Shown piece by piece: positions 35,931-43,184 of a stretch of DNA of 64,000 nucleotides. Numbering within the stretch: position 1 is the first letter of the stretch; the number at the start of each line of letters is the position of its first letter. The notes beneath the pieces were generated by a model that ran no database searches, had not been told where the DNA came from, and was given only the letters and a program-made list of their open reading frames with translations. Source of the DNA: Tomitella gaofuii (GTDB taxonomy: Bacteria > Actinomycetota > Actinomycetes > Mycobacteriales > Mycobacteriaceae); contig NZ_CP059900.1 of assembly GCF_014126825.1 (NCBI RefSeq), positions 372,001 through 436,000 of the forward strand, written 5' to 3'. The translations under genes and the position numbers were made by a program.

Positions 35931-35960
35931 GTGCCGCCGGGGTGGCGACCCCGGCGGCAC
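35931..35960. terminator. Bidirectional hairpin between convergent genes
   Basis: Perfect 12-bp arms GTGCCGCCGGGG and CCCCGGCGGCAC with a 6-base loop, between the hsaC-like stop and the IclR stop. Confidence 0.7.
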
Positions 35961-35989
35961 TGCGGCGTCTGCGGGCCGTGCGCGGTGCG

Positions 35990-36775
35990 TCAGACGCCCC
36001 CGCGGTGCTCCATCATCGGGTTGGGGCTGGCGTGGCGGGTGATCTCCGCGGCGGCGGCGAGCAGCGGCGCCACCAGCCGGTTGTCGATGCGGGCCACCGG
36101 CGCGCAGATCGAGATCGCGGCCACCGCAGGGTGTCCGTCGCTGGTGTCGGCCATCCCCGCCAGCACGGGCGTGGCGACGCACCCGACCCCGTTGAACGAC
36201 TCGGCGCGGTCCACGGCGAAGCGGCGTTCGCGCACCTGCACGATCTCGCCGTGCAGCTGGTCGAGGTCGGTGATCGTGCGTGACGTCGACGGCGCCAGGT
36301 GCCGGATCCCCTCGATGAACTCGTCCGTCTCCGCAGCCAGCAGCACCTTGCCCACCGCGGACTGGTGCGCCGGCCGGTGCGTGCCGATCCGCGTGGGCAC
36401 CGCGGCGCCGAACGCGCCTCCGCCGAGCTTGTCCCAGATCATCGCCTCTGTGCCGTCCAGGTAGGCCAGGTGCACCACGTATCCGGTGCGGGTGTGCAGA
36501 TCGCGCAGCCGCGGGTAGGCGATCCGATGGAACCAGTGGTTGCGCAGGCCCTCCGTGCCCAGGGAGAACAGCCGCACGCCCAGCTCGTAGTTGGACCCGA
36601 CGCGCAGCAGCCACCGCATGCGCACCATGCGGGTGAGCAACCGGTGCGCGGACGAGCGGGGGATGCCGGTGTACTCGACGACCTCCGACAGCGTCAGATA
36701 CCCGTGCTCCTGCACCGCCCCGAAGATGAGATCGACCCGATCGAGCGTGGAATCGCCGGACCTGCCCGTCGTCAT
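35990..36775 (-). CDS. IclR-family regulator
   Basis: A 261-residue regulator. ATG 36775 is preferred over ATG 36781 because GGAGG lies seven bases before it. The winged helix (about 5-70) includes LTLSEVVEYTGIPRSSAHRL. The effector domain has GYVVHLAYLDGTEAMIWDKL, HRPAHQSAVGKVLLAA and the C-terminal VAAISICAPVARIDNRL. IclR proteins sense small aromatic or organic acids. It is divergent from kshA over 189 bp and probably controls that promoter. Confidence 0.92.
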   Translation of the reverse strand: MTTGRSGDSTLDRVDLIFGAVQEHGYLTLSEVVEYTGIPRSSAHRLLTRMVRMRWLLRVGSNYELGVRLFSLGTEGLRNHWFHRIAYPRLRDLHTRTGYVVHLAYLDGTEAMIWDKLGGGAFGAAVPTRIGTHRPAHQSAVGKVLLAAETDEFIEGIRHLAPSTSRTITDLDQLHGEIVQVRERRFAVDRAESFNGVGCVATPVLAGMADTSDGHPAVAAISICAPVARIDNRLVAPLLAAAAEITRHASPNPMMEHRGGV

Positions 36776-36875
36776 CCTCATGCCTCCGATCCGCGTGTTC
36801 GTCCCGCCGGCGCTGCGGGCCGTACCCGCCACGCGGGTCCACCTTCCGTTGCAGCGCAGCGAAGTGGACCGGGTG

Positions 36876-36892
36876 TTCCCTCTGTGCGGGAA
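36876..36892. promoter_or_regulatory. Putative IclR operator TTCCC-N7-GGGAA
   Basis: A 5+5-bp inverted repeat, extended by partial GTT/AAC symmetry outside, in the IclR-kshA divergent region. The shape fits IclR-type operators, but the arms are short. Confidence 0.35.
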
Positions 36893-36946
36893 ACCCCCCT
36901 GGCCCAGATCACATTCTGCGCGCACTGTGGGGCAAAGCACTTCACC

Positions 36947-36952
36947 TATGAT
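36947..36952 (+). promoter_or_regulatory. Possible kshA -10 element TATGAT
   Basis: TATGAT lies 12 bases before the kshA ATG in an AT-richer patch. A start of transcription 6-8 bases downstream would leave an almost leaderless message, common in this order. No convincing -35 hexamer is seen. Confidence 0.4.
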
Positions 36953-36964
36953 CGGAGACTGGGA

Positions 36965-38167
36965 ATGACGGTCATTGACACGCAGGGCCAGAGCAACACG
37001 GGCGGCGACGATGAGGTCCGCCTGATCGAGAAGGGGTCCGCGCCCGAGCGGTTCGCCCGCGGCTGGCATTGCCTGGGCCTGGCGGAATGGTTCCGCGACG
37101 GCAAGCCGCACTCCGTCGAGGCGTTCGGCGGCAAGCTCGTCGTCTGGCAGGACACCCGGGGTGAGCTCAACGTGCTGGACTCGTACTGCCGGCACATGGG
37201 GGGCGACCTGTCGCAGGGCACCGTCAAGGGCGATGAGATCGCCTGCCCGTTCCACGACTGGCGCTGGGGCGGCGACGGCAAGTGCAAGGACATCCCCTAC
37301 GCCAAGCGCGTGCCCATGCGTGCCCGGACGCAGGGTTGGCTCGCCATGGAACGCAACGGCCTGCTGTTCGTGTGGAACGACCCGGAGGGCGGCACGCCCA
37401 CCGAGGAGGAGACCATCCCCGAGCTCGAGGGCTGGGCCAGCGACGAGTGGACCGACTGGTCCTGGAACAAGCTGCCGGTGAGCGGCTCGAACTGCCGCGA
37501 GATCATCGACAACGTCGTCGACATGGCGCACTTCTATTACGTGCACTTCGCGTTCCCGCAGCACTTCCGCAACGTGTTCGAGGGGCACGTGGCCACCCAG
37601 TACATGGACTCGAAGCCGCGCCTGGACGTGCAGTCCGGTACCAACTACGACGATCCGAACAGCACGCTGCGCTCGGAGGCGTCGTACTTCGGCCCGTCGT
37701 TCATGGTCGACTGGCTGTGGAACAACGCCAACGGCATGACGATCGAGACCGTGCTGATCAACTGCCACTACCCGGTGTCGCCCACATCGTTCGTGCTGCA
37801 GTACGGCGCCATGGTCAAAAAGCCCAAGGGCATGTCCGACGAGGCGGCGCAGGCGATGGCCCAACAGTTCGCCGAGGGCGTCAAGACCGGCTTCGAGCAG
37901 GATGTGGAGATCTGGAAGAACAAGTCCCGCATCGACAACCCGCTGCTCAGCGAGGAGGACGGCCCCGTCTACCAGCTGCGCCGCTGGTACGAGCAGTTCT
38001 ACGTGGACCGCGCGGACGTCACCGAGGACATGACGCGGCGCTTCGAGTTCGAGGTGGACACCACCAAGGCCAACGAATACTGGGAGGCCGAGGTGGCGGA
38101 CAACCTGGAGCGGATGAAGTCGCAGGGGATCGAGGCGGGCATCCACGCCCCCAAGCTCGACGCGTAG
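36965..38167 (+). CDS. kshA: 3-Ketosteroid 9-alpha-hydroxylase oxygenase (KshA-like Rieske enzyme)
   Basis: A 400-residue Rieske non-haem iron oxygenase, closely matching KshA along its whole length. Rieske ligands are C75/H77 (YCRHMGG) and C94/H97 (CPFHDWRWGGDG). Mononuclear iron ligands include H189 and H194 (DNVVDMAHFYYVHF). Also conserved are SEASYFGPSFMVDWLW and VYQLRRWYEQFYVD. KshA hydroxylates C9 of 3-ketosteroids, which with KstD opens ring B. It needs a reductase (KshB), which is not in this window. It starts at ATG 36965 and heads an operon with the CxxC protein, hsaB and a hydrolase. Paralogues accept different steroids, so the true substrate is open. Confidence 0.93.
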   Translation: MTVIDTQGQSNTGGDDEVRLIEKGSAPERFARGWHCLGLAEWFRDGKPHSVEAFGGKLVVWQDTRGELNVLDSYCRHMGGDLSQGTVKGDEIACPFHDWRWGGDGKCKDIPYAKRVPMRARTQGWLAMERNGLLFVWNDPEGGTPTEEETIPELEGWASDEWTDWSWNKLPVSGSNCREIIDNVVDMAHFYYVHFAFPQHFRNVFEGHVATQYMDSKPRLDVQSGTNYDDPNSTLRSEASYFGPSFMVDWLWNNANGMTIETVLINCHYPVSPTSFVLQYGAMVKKPKGMSDEAAQAMAQQFAEGVKTGFEQDVEIWKNKSRIDNPLLSEEDGPVYQLRRWYEQFYVDRADVTEDMTRRFEFEVDTTKANEYWEAEVADNLERMKSQGIEAGIHAPKLDA

Positions 38168-38176
38168 GCGGCTGCG

Positions 38177-38443
38177 ATGCAACGGATCTCATGCAACCAG
38201 TGCGGCACCACCGTGCTGGCGGAGAAGTACAGTGCACAGCACACCAGCGTGCAATGGCTCGATGATGCGGCGTCGGCGTGCCCGCGCCTGCAACTGGAGA
38301 ACGCGTCGGCGCTGGGGGGCGGCAAGCGCGGCACCACCGACCGCGTCTGCCCGGCGCTGCATGCGACGATCGATCAGGCGGTGCGGGACGGGACGCTCAC
38401 CGTCACGCGTCGCGCGGAACCGGTACCGGGGAGGCTGGCATGA
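38177..38443 (+). CDS. Small CxxC protein between kshA and hsaB
   Basis: An 88-residue protein starting MQRISCNQCGTTVLAEKYSA. It has a CxxC pair near the N-terminus and further Cys residues (about 35 and 58), so a small zinc or iron site is possible. A His/Trp-containing stretch (QHTSVQWLDDAA) lies between them. It starts 9 bases after the kshA stop, and its stop overlaps the hsaB start (ATGA). Position suggests a role in electron transfer or assembly for the Rieske or flavin system, but no named family is recognised. Confidence 0.7.
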   Translation: MQRISCNQCGTTVLAEKYSAQHTSVQWLDDAASACPRLQLENASALGGGKRGTTDRVCPALHATIDQAVRDGTLTVTRRAEPVPGRLA

Positions 38444-38976
38444 GCACGCTCGACACGGCGGAACCGCCGGTGGCGGCCGTCGACCCGAGGCGCCTGCGCA
38501 CGGTGCTGGGCAACTTCTGCACCGGGGTCACCGTGATCACGGCGCACGACGGCGACCGGCCGTACGGGTTCGCCTGCCAGTCGGTCACCTCGCTGTCGCT
38601 CGACCCGCCGTACATCTCGTTCTGCCCCGCCAAGTCGTCCACCAGCTGGCCGGCGATGCGCGAGGCCGGGCGGGTGTGCGTCAACGTGCTGGCGGGCGAC
38701 CAGCGTGAGTTGTGCGGCCGGTTCGCGGCCAGCGGCGGCGACAAGTTCTCCGGCGCCGGGTGGTCGCACGGCGGCAACGGCGCGCCGGCGCTGCACGGTG
38801 TGCTCGCGCGCATCGAGGCGGAGCTGGCGTTCGAGCACGAAGCGGGTGACCACACCATCGCGGTGTGCCACGTGACGGACCTGATCGCCGAGCGGGATGT
38901 GCATCCGCTGCTGTTCTTCCGCGGCGGCTTCGGCAGCTTCGCCTCCGCCGACGAGTCCGCGGCGTTCGGCGCATGA
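38440..38976 (+). CDS. hsaB: HsaB-like flavin reductase
   Basis: A 178-residue flavin-reductase-domain protein. It shows RRLRTVLGNFCTGVTVITAH, YGFACQSVTSLSLDPPYISF, FCPAKSSTSWPAM and RVCVNVLAGDQRELCGRFA. HsaB supplies reduced FMN to HsaA. ATG 38440 overlaps the stop of the CxxC gene, and its own stop overlaps the hydrolase start, so the three are coupled. The likely partner is the HsaA-like protein encoded at 33.7 kb in a separate transcript. Confidence 0.9.
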   Translation: MSTLDTAEPPVAAVDPRRLRTVLGNFCTGVTVITAHDGDRPYGFACQSVTSLSLDPPYISFCPAKSSTSWPAMREAGRVCVNVLAGDQRELCGRFAASGGDKFSGAGWSHGGNGAPALHGVLARIEAELAFEHEAGDHTIAVCHVTDLIAERDVHPLLFFRGGFGSFASADESAAFGA

Positions 38977-39920
38977 CGGCCGCCAGGCGCTCGGACCTGC
39001 ACCCGGACGTCGAGCAGTTCCTCGCCGTGCTGGACGAGGGTTTCCCGGACGTCACCCAGTACTCGGGCGCGGAACTGCGGGAGGTGATCTCCGGCCGGCG
39101 CGGACCGTTGGAACGCATCCCGGACATGCGCACCGCGGAGGACGTGACCATCGACGGCCCGGGCGGCGGCCTGCCGCTGCGGGTGTATGTGCCGCACGGG
39201 GAGTCGGCGTCGCCGCGCACGGTGATCGTGTTCGCCCACGGCGGTGGTTTCGTGTTCTGCAACCTCGACACCCACGACGAGTTCTGCCGCTCGATGGCGG
39301 CGGCGGTGGACGCCGTCGTCGTTTCGGTCGACTACCGGCTGGCGCCCGAGCACGAAGCACCGGCGGCGCTGGAGGACATGTACACCGCGGTGCAGTGGGC
39401 GGTGGAGCATGCCGCCGACTACGGGGGCGATCCCGCGCGGATCGCCGTCGCCGGCGACAGCGCCGGCGGCAACCTCGCGGCCACGGTGGCCCTCGCGGCG
39501 CGTGACCGGGGAGGGCCGGCCATCGCGGCGCAGATCCTGCTGTACGCGGTGATCGACGACGACTTCGACACCGAAAGCTACCGGCTCTACGGCGAGGGCT
39601 ACTACAACACCGCGCGCGCCATGCGCTGGTACTGGGAGCAGTACGCCCCCACCGCCGGTCACCGCGACAGCGCCTACGTGGTGCCCACCCGGGCGGAGAG
39701 CCTCGCGGGGCTGCCGCGCGCGCTCGTCGTCACCGCCGAGCTCGACCCGCCGTGCTCGTCTGGGGAGACCTACGCGCAGCGCCTGTCCGACGACGGCGTG
39801 GAGGTCGTCGCGCACCGGTTCGACGGGCTGTTCCACGGGTTCCTCACGTTGCCGCAGTTCTCGCTCGCCGCGCCTGCGCGCGAGGAGCTGTGGGCGATGA
39901 TCCGGACGCTGGTGGGGTAG
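38973..39920 (+). CDS. HSL-family alpha/beta hydrolase (Lip-type esterase)
   Basis: A 315-residue esterase. It has the oxyanion motif HGGGFVF, the nucleophile elbow GDSAGGN, the acid residue in VVTAELDPP and the His in GLFHGFLTLP. The cap-side motif VSVDYRLAPEHEAPAALED is typical of HSL (LipH/LipN) enzymes. It probably hydrolyses a carboxylic ester of a pathway compound. It is not an HsaD-type C-C hydrolase: fold family and motifs differ. It is the last gene of the kshA operon, followed by a palindrome of the shared-core family. Confidence 0.9.
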   Translation: MTAARRSDLHPDVEQFLAVLDEGFPDVTQYSGAELREVISGRRGPLERIPDMRTAEDVTIDGPGGGLPLRVYVPHGESASPRTVIVFAHGGGFVFCNLDTHDEFCRSMAAAVDAVVVSVDYRLAPEHEAPAALEDMYTAVQWAVEHAADYGGDPARIAVAGDSAGGNLAATVALAARDRGGPAIAAQILLYAVIDDDFDTESYRLYGEGYYNTARAMRWYWEQYAPTAGHRDSAYVVPTRAESLAGLPRALVVTAELDPPCSSGETYAQRLSDDGVEVVAHRFDGLFHGFLTLPQFSLAAPAREELWAMIRTLVG

Positions 39921-39934
39921 AAGCACCGGCATCG

Positions 39935-39976
39935 CGGCTGTGCCCCGCGGTTCCGCGGAACCGCGGGGCACAGCCG
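39935..39976. terminator. 42-bp perfect palindrome, third member of the family
   Basis: Perfect 21-bp arms around centre 39955/39956, 14 bp after the hydrolase stop, with core GGTTCCGCGGAACC and outer bases CGGCTGTG resembling the copy at 7657-7704. Confidence 0.65.
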
Positions 39977-40110
39977 TGTCCGCAGGCGGAGAAGAATTCC
40001 TCCCTCCGGATGGGAAGCGGCGCTCCGAAGCGCCCCGCTGTGTCGGATGGTCCGGGTGTACGGAATCGGCTGTGCGCTGGCGATTCCACCGAACCCGGAG
40101 GTGCATTGTT

Positions 40111-41727
40111 GTGAGGATCAGAGGTCGAGGGAGACGGAGCGTCGCCGCGGGTGCCGGCTGCGTGGCGCTCCTGCTCGCAGCGTCGGGGTGCGCGAGCACC
40201 GACGCGCAGGGCGGGGCCGGCGGCGAGGCGACGGGTCTTGCCGATCTGCGCGACGGCATGGTCAATGCGGTGGACGCCCCGGGCGATCCGCGCGCGGGCG
40301 GGGTCGTGAACTTCGGGGCATACTCGGAACCCACGTCCCTGGACCCGGCGAAGACCATCGCGGCGGTGACCACCGGCGGCATCGAGATGGTGAACATCTA
40401 CGACTCGCTCATGCGGTACGACGCGGAGCAGCAGGCCGACGTGCCGCAGATGGCCGAGTCGCTGACGCCGGACGACACCTTCACCACGTGGACGCTGACC
40501 CTGCGTGACGGCGTCACCTTCTCCGACGGCACGCCGGTGGACGCGGCGGCGGTCAAGGCCAGCCAGGAAAGGTTCGGTGCCGCGAACGGGCCCGATGCGG
40601 CGGTGTGGAACGCCAACGTCGTCGATATCGCCACCCCCGACGACCAGACCGTGGTGTACACCCTGGACCATCCGTGGCCGCTGTTCTCCAACACCCTCAC
40701 CACCGGGGCCGGCATGATCGTCGCCCCGGCGGCCGGCCCGCCGGGAGACGGATTCACGCCCATCGGCGCGGGCCCGTTCGAGTTCTCCGCGTGGGCCCAG
40801 GGAACGTCGATGGAGCTGACTGCGCGCGAGGACTATTGGGGCGGCGCGCCGCACCTCGACGGACTCAAGACCGTGTATCTGCCCGCGACCGAGGTCGGCC
40901 GGCAGACGTTCCTCAACGGCGGACTCGACACGATCCTGCTCCGCGAACCGGTCGACATCACACCGGTGCTGAGTGAGGGCTACCCGGGCTATGTGGCGAT
41001 GACGGCGATCTCCAACACGGCGATCATCAACGCGGCGCCGGGGGAGGCGGGCGCGGATCCCCGGGTCCGCAAGGCCGTGCAGCTGGCGGTCGACCCGGCC
41101 GCCATCGCGCAACGGACCTACGGTGACGACGCGGTGGCGGGCAGTGCACTGTTCGCCGACTACTCCCGCTGGCACACCGACGTGGCCGGCCCCGTCGCCG
41201 ACCCGGACGCGGCGCGTGCGCTCGTGGCACAGGCGAAGGCGGACGGATTCGACGGGAACCTCGTGCTCGACTCGGGCCCGGGGCAGAGCAAGCAGCGGCA
41301 GATGCTGGCCCTGGAGGCGCAGCTCGAGGCGGTCGGATTCGCCGTGGAGGCGCGGCAGCAGCAGACATTCCCCGATCACATCCGCGCCATCGCGCAGGGC
41401 GACTACGACTTGGCGGAGTGGGGCATCAACCTGCGCGAGCCCGACCCGTACGTGAAGATGGTGGCGGCGATGCACTCCGGCGGCAAGCAGACCTACGGGA
41501 TGTACACCAGCGCTCGGATGGACGAACTCATCACCGCATTCCAGACGGCGGACGGCGACGAAGCGAAGCTGGCCGCGATGGCCGGCATCCAACGTCAGGT
41601 CAACGAGGATGCGCCCTTCCTCGTCATGGGCTTCTACCCCGAATACGTGGCCATGCAGCGCAATCTGCACGGGGTGGTCGGGAGCTCGGGAACGATGCTG
41701 CTGTTCGGCGACGCCTGGAAGGGGTGA
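40111..41727 (+). CDS. Family 5 (oligopeptide/dipeptide-type) ABC binding lipoprotein
   Basis: A 538-residue SBP_bac_5 protein from GTG 40111 with GGAGG nine bases upstream. The lipoprotein signal ends LLLAASGC (about residue 26). The mature protein shows the family order: GAYSEPTSLDPAKT, VPQMAESLTPDDTFTTWTLT, DGVTFSDGTPVDAAAVKAS and GAGPFEFSAWAQG, and ends VVGSSGTMLLFGDAW. Such proteins bind peptides, nickel, opines or other small ligands. No permease or ATPase gene is adjacent, so it is an orphan here. It converges on the HIRAN gene across a terminator. Confidence 0.9.
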   Translation: MRIRGRGRRSVAAGAGCVALLLAASGCASTDAQGGAGGEATGLADLRDGMVNAVDAPGDPRAGGVVNFGAYSEPTSLDPAKTIAAVTTGGIEMVNIYDSLMRYDAEQQADVPQMAESLTPDDTFTTWTLTLRDGVTFSDGTPVDAAAVKASQERFGAANGPDAAVWNANVVDIATPDDQTVVYTLDHPWPLFSNTLTTGAGMIVAPAAGPPGDGFTPIGAGPFEFSAWAQGTSMELTAREDYWGGAPHLDGLKTVYLPATEVGRQTFLNGGLDTILLREPVDITPVLSEGYPGYVAMTAISNTAIINAAPGEAGADPRVRKAVQLAVDPAAIAQRTYGDDAVAGSALFADYSRWHTDVAGPVADPDAARALVAQAKADGFDGNLVLDSGPGQSKQRQMLALEAQLEAVGFAVEARQQQTFPDHIRAIAQGDYDLAEWGINLREPDPYVKMVAAMHSGGKQTYGMYTSARMDELITAFQTADGDEAKLAAMAGIQRQVNEDAPFLVMGFYPEYVAMQRNLHGVVGSSGTMLLFGDAWKG

Positions 41728-41738
41728 TCGCGGCGTTC

Positions 41739-41769
41739 GCCCCGCCCCGCGGGGTATGCGGGGCGGGGC
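41739..41769. terminator. Bidirectional hairpin terminator
   Basis: Perfect 12-bp arms GCCCCGCCCCGC and GCGGGGCGGGGC with a 7-base loop between the convergent binding-protein and HIRAN genes. Confidence 0.75.
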
Positions 41770-41772
41770 TGG

Positions 41773-42507
41773 TCAGCGTTCTGCGACCCGCGCCTCGATC
41801 CTGCACAGCAAGCGCAGGTGCGGCTGCGCGTCCGGCGTGACCCTCTCTGCAAAGATCTCCAGCGACGACGCGCGGGCCTGCAGGTCTTCGAGGTCGGCCA
41901 GCAGCCAGTCGGGCACGTACCCCACGGGCTCGCCGCTGTCGACGCAGATCAGTTGCGCACGCTCGTTCACCTCGTTGGTCGGCTCCGGCCGCAGCCGGAG
42001 CATCTGCCCTTCGTGGAGGCAGGACAGCAGCGCGCCGTCGCCGTCGACATGGCGCACGCCGGAGGCCAGGAAGCGGCTTATGATGGTGCCGTCCGGTCCT
42101 GGCGCCAGGTCGTCCACCAGGTGGAAGGTGTCGGTGGCGCGCGGGCCGCCGGTGCGGGCGAGCAGCTCCATCGGGGTGTCGGACTCGGCCGAGTCGACGC
42201 CGAGGGAGTGCAGGTAGGCGGGGAACGACTCGCGGCGGCGCGACATCAGCCGGTTGACGAAGAAGGCCGGCAGCCCGGTGGACACGTAGGCCCGGTCGAG
42301 ATCGGGGAACTGGGTGAGCGGGTGGAAGCCCGAGACGTCCGCTGCGCCGGGGACGTACTCGAACGCGTAGCGGCCGTCGACGAGCTCGGACAGGACTCCG
42401 ACGCGGATGAACTGCCTGGACTCGGGGTTCTGCCAGATGAGGAACAGCCGCCGAGCCACCGGGGTGGGGGACTCCGCGAGCATCCTCGACGCAGCGTCAG
42501 TCGCCAT
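41773..42507 (-). CDS. HIRAN-domain protein paired with a HipA-like kinase
   Basis: A 244-residue protein. The N-terminal half (about 18-110) has ARRLFLIWQNPESRQFIRVG and FPDLDRAYVSTGLPAFFVNR, resembling HipA N-terminal sequence. The C-terminal part (about 140-225) resembles a HIRAN domain (SGVRHVDGDGALLSCLHEGQ, then ICVDSGEPVGYVPDWLLADL). HIRAN domains bind DNA ends or 3' single strands in larger proteins. It overlaps the kinase-like gene upstream by 11 bases, so the two are coupled. The function of such pairs is unknown; a split HipA-like toxin system is one possibility. Confidence 0.7.
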   Translation of the reverse strand: MATDAASRMLAESPTPVARRLFLIWQNPESRQFIRVGVLSELVDGRYAFEYVPGAADVSGFHPLTQFPDLDRAYVSTGLPAFFVNRLMSRRRESFPAYLHSLGVDSAESDTPMELLARTGGPRATDTFHLVDDLAPGPDGTIISRFLASGVRHVDGDGALLSCLHEGQMLRLRPEPTNEVNERAQLICVDSGEPVGYVPDWLLADLEDLQARASSLEIFAERVTPDAQPHLRLLCRIEARVAER

Positions 42508-43081
42508 GGAGGATCCTTTCCCGGTTGTGGATGAGCAGCTTCACCCTGAAGATACGCCCGGTGGCCAACAGGTATTCGGGGGGAACCTGCCGCATCAGGT
42601 AGCCCGCCCACGCGTCGAACGCGGTGCGGATCGGTGCGGGGCACGCTCGCGGCGCCCCGATCCCGGCCAACGCATCATGCACGGCCTCGACCGTGTAGCG
42701 GCTGTTGTGGCGGGGGACCTGGGTGTCGTAGTCGGAATCGATGCGGGCGAGCAGCTCGTTTCCGTGGATGAGGCGCTCGCCAGGCGAGAGGATGGAGCGG
42801 GAGTGGACGCCGCGGCGGCCGTTGTGCAGCGCGGGGATGGTGGCGGCCGTGGGGATCGACAGCATCGTGGCCAGCCGGTGCACCGCCCACTCGGCCCAGT
42901 CCTCGCCCATGGTGCGCCCTTGGCTGACGCGCGCGTACTTGAACAGGAACTCCTGCCCGTCGGCGGCGCGAACCCAGAACTTCTCCTTGGTGCCCAGGGG
43001 CTCGTCCGCGATCTGGGGTTCGGAGTGGTCCGGTGCCAGTGGCCATTCGTCGATCGCCTCGACCCGCCATGCGTGCTCCAT
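42497..43081 (-). CDS. HipA-like kinase, apparently truncated
   Basis: A 194-residue protein from ATG 43081. It has the N-lobe of a HipA-like kinase: GTKEKFWVRAADGQEFLFKY with the ATP-site Lys, and EDWAEWAVHRLATMLSIPTA. The middle has GERLIHGNELLARIDSDYDT and FDAWAGYLM. Full-length relatives continue with a catalytic DRHxENW-type motif and a metal-binding Asp; both are absent. The last 30 residues bear no kinase motif and run into the HIRAN gene. No alternative frame restores the missing part, so the loss looks like a deletion. It is probably inactive as a kinase, unless the family is naturally short. Confidence 0.6.
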   Translation of the reverse strand: MEHAWRVEAIDEWPLAPDHSEPQIADEPLGTKEKFWVRAADGQEFLFKYARVSQGRTMGEDWAEWAVHRLATMLSIPTAATIPALHNGRRGVHSRSILSPGERLIHGNELLARIDSDYDTQVPRHNSRYTVEAVHDALAGIGAPRACPAPIRTAFDAWAGYLMRQVPPEYLLATGRIFRVKLLIHNRERILHGD

Positions 43082-43184
43082 CGATCACGCCGGATGCTGA
43101 CAGAAGTCACTCATGACGTGCACAGGGCCTTTCGGTGTGCGCGGGCCCGTGTGTCGGCGACTGTCGGCGGGGCATTCCACACCC

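Noticed and set aside
35990-38182. A long minus-strand frame running from opposite kshA into the IclR gene
   Set aside because: Only its last 261 codons match IclR; the rest is antisense to KshA. The start with GGAGG at 36775 defines the gene.
38973-39920. The alpha/beta hydrolase as HsaD
   Set aside because: HGGG and GDSAGG motifs and the overall layout are those of HSL-type esterases, not meta-cleavage-product hydrolases.
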